Made by a program: the position numbers and the translations under genes. DNA of 13,203 nucleotides from Leclercia sp. UBA7405. GTDB lineage: Bacteria; Pseudomonadota; Gammaproteobacteria; Enterobacterales; Enterobacteriaceae. Where the stretch lies: NCBI GenBank assembly GCA_002469605.1, contig DKMV01000146.1, positions 1-13,203 of the forward strand. Reading direction: 5' to 3'. Shown piece by piece: positions 8,062 to 13,203 of this stretch; positions within the stretch are counted from its first letter, which is position 1; each line of letters starts with the position of its first letter. The notes below the pieces were generated by a model. The model made no database searches. It saw nothing but the letters and a program-made list of their open reading frames with translations, and was not told the DNA's origin.

Positions 8062-8964
8062 ATGCATCGTTCAGGTCTGACAGAACTGGAAGTGGTAATG
8101 GCGGTGGTGCGCCGGGGGAGTTTTCGCGGCGCGGCGCAGGAGCTGGGGATGTCCGCCACCGCGGTAAGCAATGCGGTGGCCGGGCTGGAAGGTCGCCTGC
8201 AGACGCGCCTCTTTCATCGCACCACCCGCAGCGTGGCGCTTACCGACGCCGGGCAGCGCTACGTGGCACGGATTGGCCCGGCCCTGCAGGCGATCCGCCA
8301 GGCTGGCGATGAGATCCACAGCGATATCGGCGAGCCCGCCGGCACCCTGCGCCTGAATGTGCCAAATAATGTGGGCGCCCTGTTCCTGGATGCGCTGCTG
8401 ATTGACTACATGCTCCGCTATCCGAAGATGCGCGTCGAAGTGGTGAGCGAAGCGCGAACGATCGACATCGTCGCGGAGGGCTACGACGCCGGGATCCGCC
8501 TGGCGGAGTCGGTGCCGCAGGATATGATCGCCGTACCGCTCACCCCGGATATTCGCCAGCTTATCACCGCCACGCCGGACTATTTTGCCCGTCACGGCAC
8601 CCCACAAACCCCGGACGATCTGCTGCAGCATCAGGGTATCGGTATGCGGATGGCCCACGGCGGGATCTATCGCTGGGAGCTTGAGCGGCACGGGCAGAAG
8701 ATCGATCTGGCGGTGCCGCCACGCTTTGCCACCTCAGATCTGTTTGCCTCGATCCGGGCGGTGAAAGCCGGGCTGGGGGTAGGATTTTTACCGGAGCTTT
8801 ATATCCAGCAGGAGCTGAACAGCGGGGAGCTGGTGAGCGTGCTAGACGACTGGACGCAGCCCTTTGCCGGGCTGCGTCTCTACTATCCTGGCCATCGCCA
8901 CGTACCGCCAGGATTGCGGGCGCTGGTGGCGATGATCCGCGAGCGCGGGTTTATTCGAGGTTAG
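8062..8964 (+). CDS. LysR-family transcriptional regulator (CrgA/DmlR-like group)
   Basis: This 300-residue LysR-type regulator has a winged helix in residues 1-60 (GSFRGAAQELGMSATAVSNAVAGLE, then RLFHRTTRSVALTDAG) and an effector-binding domain from about 92 to 295. EPAGTLRLNVP, GYDAGIRL and YYPGHRHVPPGLRA are typical of the CrgA/DmlR-like subgroup. AGGA lies six bases before the ATG. Divergence from the aldehyde dehydrogenase gene across 99 bases suggests that gene is its target, with the aldehyde or a precursor as inducer (inference). Its 3' end overlaps the convergent AhpD-like gene by 14 bases, and no terminator is visible between them. Confidence 0.93.
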   Translation: MHRSGLTELEVVMAVVRRGSFRGAAQELGMSATAVSNAVAGLEGRLQTRLFHRTTRSVALTDAGQRYVARIGPALQAIRQAGDEIHSDIGEPAGTLRLNVPNNVGALFLDALLIDYMLRYPKMRVEVVSEARTIDIVAEGYDAGIRLAESVPQDMIAVPLTPDIRQLITATPDYFARHGTPQTPDDLLQHQGIGMRMAHGGIYRWELERHGQKIDLAVPPRFATSDLFASIRAVKAGLGVGFLPELYIQQELNSGELVSVLDDWTQPFAGLRLYYPGHRHVPPGLRALVAMIRERGFIRG

Positions 8965-9430
8965 CTTTATTCAGGCCGTAGGCCGCATCCAGCGCGCCCG
9001 GCTCCATCCGGGAGGTAATGCCCAAGCGGTTCCAGGCGTTGATCGCCACGATGGCGAAGTTAAGCTCGGAGAGCTCCACGTCGGAATAGTGCTCCGCCAC
9101 GCGGCGGTACAGCTCGTCGCTGATCCCTTCCGGGGTGATGTGGGTCAGGGCTTCGGCAAACTCCAGCGCCGCCTTCTCCCGGGCGCTGAACAGCGGGGAT
9201 TCACGCCATGCGGCCAGATGGTAGAGGCGCAGTTCGCGCTCGCCGGCGATCTTCGCCTCTTTCGAGTGCATATCCAGGCAGAAGGTACAGCCGTTCAGCT
9301 GGGAAACGCGGATATCGATCAGGTGCTTCAGGGCCGGTTCGAGGGAGGTTTTGGCCATTGCCATGCTCAGGTCGGACAGGGCTTTGGTCAGTGCAGGGGT
9401 AGCTTTATGGTGGTTAACGCGAGTGCTCAT
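8951..9430 (-). CDS. AhpD-like carboxymuconolactone decarboxylase-family protein
   Basis: This 159-residue all-helical CMD/AhpD-type protein carries the core motif LNGCTFCLDMHSKEA, with C48, C51 and H55 in the C-x2-C-x3-H arrangement. In AhpD the two cysteines form the redox-active peroxidase centre; in true carboxymuconolactone decarboxylases the CxxC is absent. A peroxidase or disulfide-reductase role is therefore more likely than decarboxylation. I chose the ATG at 9430 because AGGA precedes it; reading further upstream would run into the divergent MocR gene. The 102 bases between the two starts are the probable control region. The oxidised substrate is unknown. Confidence 0.9.
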   Translation of the reverse strand: MSTRVNHHKATPALTKALSDLSMAMAKTSLEPALKHLIDIRVSQLNGCTFCLDMHSKEAKIAGERELRLYHLAAWRESPLFSAREKAALEFAEALTHITPEGISDELYRRVAEHYSDVELSELNFAIVAINAWNRLGITSRMEPGALDAAYGLNKANLE

Positions 9431-9532
9431 TGTCTTTCCTCTTTTGTGGACGGCATCGTTCATGCGATGGGGCAAATCTACGCGGTTCATGACATAGTAA
9501 AAAGACACAACAACCGTAAAATGAGGTAGGAC
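9431..9532. promoter_or_regulatory. Divergent control region between AhpD-like and MocR genes
   Basis: This 102-base gap carries promoters in both directions. GTTCATG occurs twice in direct orientation, at 9458-9464 and 9485-9491, 27 bases apart, and the first is inside CATCG-N6-CGATG. MocR regulators typically bind spaced direct repeats, so these are candidate operators. A weak minus-strand promoter, TTTACG then TATGTC with an 18-base spacer, could serve the AhpD-like gene. GAGG at 9523-9526 serves the MocR start. Confidence 0.4.
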
Positions 9533-10921
9533 ATGAAGCCGGGTTACCACGAGATTTACCAGCGCTATCGGGACAACATCACCCGCGGCGTGCTGCGGCC
9601 CGGCGATAAGGTCCCCGCCATCCGCGTGCTGGCCGCCGAACTGAAGGTCGCCCGTAAGACCGTTGAAACCGCCTACGCCATTCTCTGCGGCGAAGGCTAC
9701 CTGGTAAGCCAGGGGGCGCGGGGAACCCGGGTGAACCCGGATCTGAACCTGCCCGCCAGCCCGCAGGCACCGGCGGAGCAGGCGACCGCCGAGCTGCCGG
9801 AGTCCCTTATCACCCAGCGGGAACGGGGCGGCTATTTACGCCCAGGCATCCCGGCGCTGGACAGTTTCCCCTATAAAAAATGGCTGCTGCTGGCGGGCCA
9901 GGCAACGCGCTCCATGCGCCAGGAGGAGATGCTCAACCCGCCGGTGATGGGCTGGTATCCGCTGCGTCAGGCCATCGCCAGCTATCTGAATATTTCGCGC
10001 GGGCTCGCCTGCACCCCGGAGCAGGTGCTGATCACCAGCGGCTACAGCGGCAGCCTGCGCCTGATCTTCGACACCCTTGCCGGGCGCCGCGACAAGGTGC
10101 TGTTTGAAGATCCGGGCTATTTTATGGGCCAGCAGCTACTAAAGCGCATCGTGCCGCGCCTGCACACCGTGCCGGTGGATCGCGCGGGCATGGATACCGG
10201 CTATTTGCTGCGCCACCATGCGGACGCCCGTTTCGCCATCGTCACTCCGTCGCATCAAAGCCCGCTGGCGGTAACCCTGTCGCTGCCGCGTAAACAGCAG
10301 CTGCTGGAGTGGGCGACCCGCAACGAGGCGTGGATCATTGAGGATGACTATGACGGCGAGTTTCACTATACCCGCAAGGTGCTGCCCTCCCTGAAAAGTC
10401 TGGATCGCCACGATCGGGTGATTTTTATGGGCACCTTCAGCAAAACGGTGATGCCCTCCCTGCGCCTGGGCTATGTGGTGATGCCCGCCAGCACGGTATC
10501 CGCTTTTACCGACTGCGCGGATATCGTCGCCAGCGGCCAGCCGGTGCTGACGCAGAAGATCCTCACCGCCTTTCTCAGCGAGGGGCACTTCTTCCGCCAT
10601 CTGAAAAAGATGCGCGCGCTCTATCAGCAGCGGCGCGACTGGATGATTGCCGCCCTACGGGAGGTGTACGGCGATAGCTTCTTCACCGAGCAGAACGACG
10701 GCGGGATGCACATCGTCGCCTTTCTCACCGCCGGCAGCCGCGATCGCGAAATTGCCCGCTGCTGGCAGGCGCAGCAGCTGCAGGTGAATGCGCTATCGGA
10801 GTGGTATCGCGGCTCCGGCAAGCGCTATGGACTGGTGATGGGCTACAACAACGTGCGCAGCTACGCCGAGGCGGTGGAACTCCTCTCCCGGCCAAAGGCG
10901 CGCACTCTGGAATTATTTTAA
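9533..10921 (+). CDS. MocR-type regulator: GntR helix-turn-helix fused to a class I aminotransferase-like domain
   Basis: This 462-residue protein joins a GntR winged helix (residues 5-65: LRPGDKVPAIRVLAAELKVA, then RKTVETAYAILCGEGYLVSQ) to a fold-type I PLP domain (about 95-455). The PLP lysine is K304 in GTFSKTVMPSLRLGY, and the pyridine-side motif is EDDYDGEF at 270-277. The loop that usually reads HQ-P-G is HQSPLAV at 241-247, so the active site differs from well-studied members such as GabR and PdxR. MocR proteins normally sense PLP, amino acids or amines through this domain rather than catalyse transamination. The divergent AhpD-like gene is the most likely target. It is not YjiR-like: its helix-turn-helix and linker differ from the second MocR gene in this window. 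Confidence 0.92.
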   Translation: MKPGYHEIYQRYRDNITRGVLRPGDKVPAIRVLAAELKVARKTVETAYAILCGEGYLVSQGARGTRVNPDLNLPASPQAPAEQATAELPESLITQRERGGYLRPGIPALDSFPYKKWLLLAGQATRSMRQEEMLNPPVMGWYPLRQAIASYLNISRGLACTPEQVLITSGYSGSLRLIFDTLAGRRDKVLFEDPGYFMGQQLLKRIVPRLHTVPVDRAGMDTGYLLRHHADARFAIVTPSHQSPLAVTLSLPRKQQLLEWATRNEAWIIEDDYDGEFHYTRKVLPSLKSLDRHDRVIFMGTFSKTVMPSLRLGYVVMPASTVSAFTDCADIVASGQPVLTQKILTAFLSEGHFFRHLKKMRALYQQRRDWMIAALREVYGDSFFTEQNDGGMHIVAFLTAGSRDREIARCWQAQQLQVNALSEWYRGSGKRYGLVMGYNNVRSYAEAVELLSRPKARTLELF

Positions 10922-10945
10922 AATAGCAACCACCTGATTTTGCAC

Positions 10946-11003
10946 TATAAAGGCCCGGCAACGGAGGTCGACGAGGGTGTACTTCACCCCCGCGGCCTTT
11001 ATA
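10946..11003. repeat. Nested inverted repeat upstream of the DUF4282 gene
   Basis: TATAAAGGCC at 10946-10955 and GGCCTTTATA at 10994-11003 form a perfect 10-bp inverted repeat separated by 38 bases. Inside lies a second hairpin, GGGTG 10975-10979 and CACCC 10985-10989 with a TACTT loop. There is no T-run after the right arm, so it is not a standard terminator for the upstream MocR gene. The right arm overlaps the likely -10 box of the DUF4282 gene. Confidence 0.7.
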
Positions 11004-11005
11004 AT
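10978..11005 (+). promoter_or_regulatory. Putative promoter of the DUF4282 gene
   Basis: A consensus TATAAT lies at 11000-11005, 34 bases before the ATG. The best -35 is poor (TGTACT at 10978-10983, spacer 16). A perfect -10 with a weak -35 inside an inverted repeat suggests activator-dependent or otherwise controlled transcription (inference). Confidence 0.5.
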
Positions 11006-11039
11006 CAGCGCGCAAAATACACCTCACTGGGAACAAAAA

Positions 11040-11291
11040 ATGAAATCACTTCTGGGATTCGACTATCTGCTTACGCCGCGCGTGCTGGTCTTCTTCTACT
11101 GGATCGCCATGCTGTTCATTCTGGTCGGCGGCCTCTACTCCATGTTTACCGAACACCTTATCGCCGGCTTTTTCGGCATGCTGTTCAGCCTGATCGGTAC
11201 TCGCGTAATGTTCGAGCTGATCATGGTAGCGTTCAAAAATAACGAATACCTGCGTCGCATTGCTGAAAATACCGGTAAAACCGGCGAGTAA
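11040..11291 (+). CDS. DUF4282-family small membrane protein
   Basis: This 83-residue inner-membrane protein has two predicted hydrophobic helices, about residues 14-36 (VLVFFYWIAMLFILVGGLY) and 39-65, joined by a very short turn. A short polar tail, NNEYLRRIAENTGKTGE, follows. The opening MKSLLGFDYLLTPRVL and the RVMFELIMVAFKNNEYLRRI segment are typical of DUF4282, whose function is unknown. The ATG at 11040 follows GGGAA with a short A-run, and fits the TATAAT upstream. It has no same-strand partner; the convergent yjiS stop is three bases away. Confidence 0.85.
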   Translation: MKSLLGFDYLLTPRVLVFFYWIAMLFILVGGLYSMFTEHLIAGFFGMLFSLIGTRVMFELIMVAFKNNEYLRRIAENTGKTGE

Positions 11292-11294
11292 GGG

Positions 11295-11504
11295 TTAATA
11301 GCGCCGGGCGATCTCATCTGCCCGGCGATCCAGCTTATACGCCTGGGCATCCGCCCGCGACAGACCAATATCTTTCAGATGCTCATCGCTTAAGACGCCT
11401 AAAGCCCGGCGCGTGCGGTTAATGCGATACCAGCGGGCGATGGCTTTCCCGGTCCAGATAAAGATCGCAAAGGGTCTTTTGGCACGATTTTCATAGAATT
11501 CCAT
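11295..11504 (-). CDS. yjiS: DUF1127 protein YjiS
   Basis: This 69-residue basic protein is homologous to E. coli YjiS: it opens MEFYENRAKRPF and contains the DUF1127 signature RRALGVLSDEHLKDIGLSRAD at 32-52. DUF1127 proteins are small Arg-rich proteins, some of which bind RNA or affect phosphate and RNA metabolism in alphaproteobacteria; the enterobacterial role is unknown. As I recall, E. coli YjiS has about 54 residues, so this version has a longer charged tail (KLDRRADEIARRY). AGGAG lies six bases before the ATG. It is divergent from yjiR, as in E. coli, and probably under YjiR control. Confidence 0.88.
   Translation of the reverse strand: MEFYENRAKRPFAIFIWTGKAIARWYRINRTRRALGVLSDEHLKDIGLSRADAQAYKLDRRADEIARRY
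11302..11327. repeat. GC-rich inverted repeat at the end of yjiS
   Basis: CGCCGGGC 11302-11309 and GCCCGGCG 11320-11327 form a perfect 8-bp stem with a 10-base loop, within the last codons of yjiS. No T-run follows on either strand. It may still slow or end transcription between the convergent DUF4282 and yjiS genes, whose stops are three bases apart. Confidence 0.5.
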
Positions 11505-11680
11505 AATGCTCTCCTCAGGTCGTCAGAGTGGTTATCATCACGGATCCCGCGCCTCGCAATACAGATTCAAAAATTACTTTTTTTTAACATACAGATCCGC
11601 TAAAACAAGAACTGCATGGCGTTTTTTATCGCCATCTGTACCGGTTTTATTCTCTGTATGGTGACAATAAGGGATACAGC
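11505..11680. promoter_or_regulatory. yjiS-yjiR divergent control region with five ATACAGA boxes
   Basis: This AT-rich 176-base gap holds five copies of an eight-base motif: ATACAGAT at 11559 (+) and 11589 (+), GTACAGAT at 11641-11634 (-), ATACAGAG at 11659-11652 (-), and ATACAGCA at 11674-11681 (+). The last overlaps the yjiR ribosome site and start codon. An inverted repeat ATGGCG-N8-CGCCAT also lies at 11615-11634. MocR regulators such as GabR bind spaced direct repeats of similar length (ATACCA in B. subtilis), so these look like YjiR operators. I could not fix the -10/-35 boxes. Confidence 0.6.
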
Positions 11681-13096
11681 ATGACGCGCTACCAACATCT
11701 GGCCAATCTCCTGGCGGAACGCATTGAACACGGGCTGTACCGCAGCGGGGAGCGTCTGCCCTCGGTGCGCGCCCTGAGCCAGGAGCACGGCGTCAGCATC
11801 AGCACCATACAGCAGGCCTATCAGATCCTCGAAAACCTGCAGCTTATTACTCCCCAGCCGCGTTCAGGCTATTTTGTTGCGCCACGCAAGGCCCAGCCGC
11901 CGGTACCGGCGATGTCGCGCCCGGTGCAGCGCCCGGTGGAGGTGACCCACTGGGACGAAGTGCTGACCCTGATGGAGGGGCGCACAAAACCCGGTATCAC
12001 CGCCTTTGGCGGCGGCCAGCCCGACCTGGCACAGCCGAGCCTGAAACCCCTGTGGAAAGAGCTGAGCCGGGTGGTGCAGCATAATGTGAAAGAGATACTC
12101 AGCTATGACGAGCTGCCGGGGCGGCGCGAACTGCGCGAGCAGATTGCGCGCCTGATGCTGGATGCGGGATCGGTGGTCACCGCCGACGATCTGATCATTA
12201 CCAGCGGCTGCCACAGCGCCCTCTCCCTGGCGCTACTGACGGTCTGTAAGCCCGGCGACATCGTTGCCCTTGAATCCCCCTCCTTTTACGGCACCATGCA
12301 GATGCTGCGCGGGCTGGGGATCAAGGCGATCGAGATCCCAACGGATCCGGTAACCGGGATCAGCGTGGAGGCGCTGGAGCTGGCCCTGGAGCAGTGGCCG
12401 ATCAAAGGGGTGATTGTGGTGCCCAACTGCAATAATCCGCTCGGTTTTATTATGCCCGAGGCCCGCAAACGCCAGCTGCTAGCCCTCGCGCAGCGTCACG
12501 ATATCGTGATTTTTGAAGATGATATTTACGGCGAGCTGGCGTATGAATATCCGCGCCCCTCCAGCATCCACTCGCTGGACATCGATGGCCGGGTGCTACT
12601 GTGCAACTCCTTTACCAAGACGGTCGCCCCCGGCCTGCGCGTGGGCTGGATTGCGCCGGGCCGCTACTACGACCGGATTATGCACATGAAGTACGCCGCC
12701 AGCGGTACCAACGTCCCCGCTAACCAGCTGGCCCTGGCCGCCTTTATCCGCGAGGGCTACTACCACCGCCACGTACGGCGGATGCGCCAGATTTATCAGC
12801 AGAATATTGAGACCTACACCTGCTGGGTGCGGCAGTTCTTCCCCTGCGGCATCTGCGTGACCCGCCCGATGGGGGGTTACATGCTGTGGGTGGAGCTGCC
12901 CGAGCACGTGGATATGGTTTGCGTGGCGCGGGAGCTAACGCGGTTTAATATCCAGATTGCCGCCGGATCGCTCTTCTCGGCCTCCGGGAAGTACCGCAAC
13001 TGCCTGCGGATCAACTGCGCCCTGCCGCCGGACGAGAAGCACCGCGCGGCGGTGGAGCAGATGGGGGAGGCGGTGAATATAGCGATGGGAGAGTGA
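11681..13096 (+). CDS. yjiR: MocR-type regulator YjiR (GntR helix-turn-helix plus aminotransferase-like domain)
   Basis: This 471-residue protein closely matches my memory of E. coli YjiR (about 470 residues), including MTRYQHLA-LLAERIE-GLYR and ALELALEQWPIK. Residues 1-68 form a GntR winged helix (LPSVRALSQEHGVSISTIQQ). After a proline-rich linker (68-88), residues 105-465 form a fold-type I PLP domain, with PLP lysine K313 in NSFTKTVAPGLRVGW, PNCNNPLG at 248-255 and EDDIYGEL at 279-286. These residues should allow PLP binding. Effector and regulon are unknown to me. AAGGGA precedes the ATG by six bases and overlaps an ATACAG box. Its divergence from yjiS and the boxes between them suggest that it controls itself and yjiS. 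Confidence 0.93.
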   Translation: MTRYQHLANLLAERIEHGLYRSGERLPSVRALSQEHGVSISTIQQAYQILENLQLITPQPRSGYFVAPRKAQPPVPAMSRPVQRPVEVTHWDEVLTLMEGRTKPGITAFGGGQPDLAQPSLKPLWKELSRVVQHNVKEILSYDELPGRRELREQIARLMLDAGSVVTADDLIITSGCHSALSLALLTVCKPGDIVALESPSFYGTMQMLRGLGIKAIEIPTDPVTGISVEALELALEQWPIKGVIVVPNCNNPLGFIMPEARKRQLLALAQRHDIVIFEDDIYGELAYEYPRPSSIHSLDIDGRVLLCNSFTKTVAPGLRVGWIAPGRYYDRIMHMKYAASGTNVPANQLALAAFIREGYYHRHVRRMRQIYQQNIETYTCWVRQFFPCGICVTRPMGGYMLWVELPEHVDMVCVARELTRFNIQIAAGSLFSASGKYRNCLRINCALPPDEKHRAAVEQMGEAVNIAMGE

Positions 13097-13119
13097 TGCT
13101 TTTTTCACCCGCAGCGATG

Positions 13120-13159
13120 CCGGGTCGCATTAAGTGACTAACTTACAGCGGCGACCTGG
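13120..13159. repeat. Nested stem-loop downstream of yjiR
   Basis: CCGGGTCGC 13120-13128 pairs with GCGACCTGG 13151-13159, nine pairs as RNA including one G-U. Inside is a second perfect stem, TAAGT 13131-13135 with ACTTA 13141-13145. A T6 run lies before the structure (13100-13105) and none after it, so a standard terminator is unlikely. The remaining bases from 13097 to the window end hold no gene. Confidence 0.55.
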
Positions 13160-13185
13160 TCCGGCTGAAAATCGCTGAGGCGTTT

Positions 13186-13203
13186 CCTGTAGGCCGGGGC
13201 GAG
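13186..13203. repeat. Probable start of a REP/BIME element, cut by the window edge
   Basis: CCTGTAGGCCGGGGCGAG resembles the opening of enterobacterial REP units, which often read TGTAGGCCGGGTAAGG. The element would run beyond the window, so its second arm cannot be seen. Confidence 0.4.

Noticed and set aside
8071..8691. 206-codon minus-strand frame opposite the LysR gene
   Set aside because: It is a shadow of a clear LysR reading frame and has no ribosome site or domain features.
9521..9529. Two-codon mini-ORF ATG AGG TAG just before the MocR start
   Set aside because: It has no ribosome site of its own and overlaps the Shine-Dalgarno of the real gene, so chance is the simplest explanation.
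9431..9550. Longer N-terminus (40 extra residues) for the AhpD-like protein
   Set aside because: It would run through the whole divergent control region into the MocR gene, and the extra residues look non-native. The ATG at 9430 has a good ribosome site.
10977..11039. Longer N-terminus for the DUF4282 protein from an ATG at 10977
   Set aside because: It would start before the TATAAT and inside the inverted repeat, and the MKSLLGFDYL start matches the family.
11259..11287. ACCGGTAAAACCGG at the end of the DUF4282 gene as a terminator
   Set aside because: The possible stem is only four pairs and no T-run follows.
1..13203. Defence system, prophage, insertion sequence or CRISPR array
   Set aside because: I found no transposase, integrase, nuclease, toxin-antitoxin pair or regularly spaced repeats; the only tandem repeats are the coding ones in the autotransporter.

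Overview
This 13.2 kb window is GC-rich, densely coded and looks like a chromosomal accessory stretch of an Enterobacteriaceae genome. Enterobacter or a close relative is my guess; the genus is inference. The best anchor is the divergent yjiS/yjiR pair at 11295-13096. Its proteins match my memory of E. coli YjiS (DUF1127, opening MEF-ENRAK) and YjiR (MocR-type regulator), in the same divergent arrangement. A REP-like sequence starts at the right edge, which also suits enterobacteria.

Layout. Positions 1-401 are AT-rich and non-coding, ahead of one very large gene (402-5045, +) for an AIDA-type autotransporter: signal peptide, beta-helical passenger with three ~90-residue tandem repeats, and a C-terminal barrel ending in Phe. 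It closes with a strong intrinsic terminator (5055-5083). Next come four minus-strand genes transcribed toward it: an aldehyde dehydrogenase (7962-6553), an ABM-domain protein (6472-6149), a tandem ACT-domain protein (6156-5758) and an ArsR-type regulator with a cysteine-containing C-terminal domain (5786-5082). The last three overlap in sequence and must be one operon. A LysR regulator (8062-8964, +) is divergent from the dehydrogenase and converges on an AhpD-like CxxC protein (9430-8951, -). That protein is in turn divergent from a MocR-type GntR/aminotransferase regulator (9533-10921, +). After a structured intergenic region come a two-TM DUF4282 protein (11040-11291, +), yjiS (11504-11295, -) and yjiR (11681-13096, +).

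How the genes may work together. The window is dominated by small regulator-plus-target units. LysR probably controls the dehydrogenase, the first MocR probably controls the AhpD-like gene, YjiR probably controls itself and yjiS, and ArsR probably controls the ABM-ACT-ArsR operon. These pairings are inferred from gene orientation. For YjiR there is also sequence support: five ATACAGA-type boxes fill the yjiS-yjiR intergenic region.

I see no defence island, CRISPR array, prophage, insertion sequence, tRNA or rRNA. The least familiar items are the ABM-ACT-ArsR module, the YjiR box cluster, the nested inverted repeats at 10946-11003 and 13120-13159, and the autotransporter's possible upstream GTG start.
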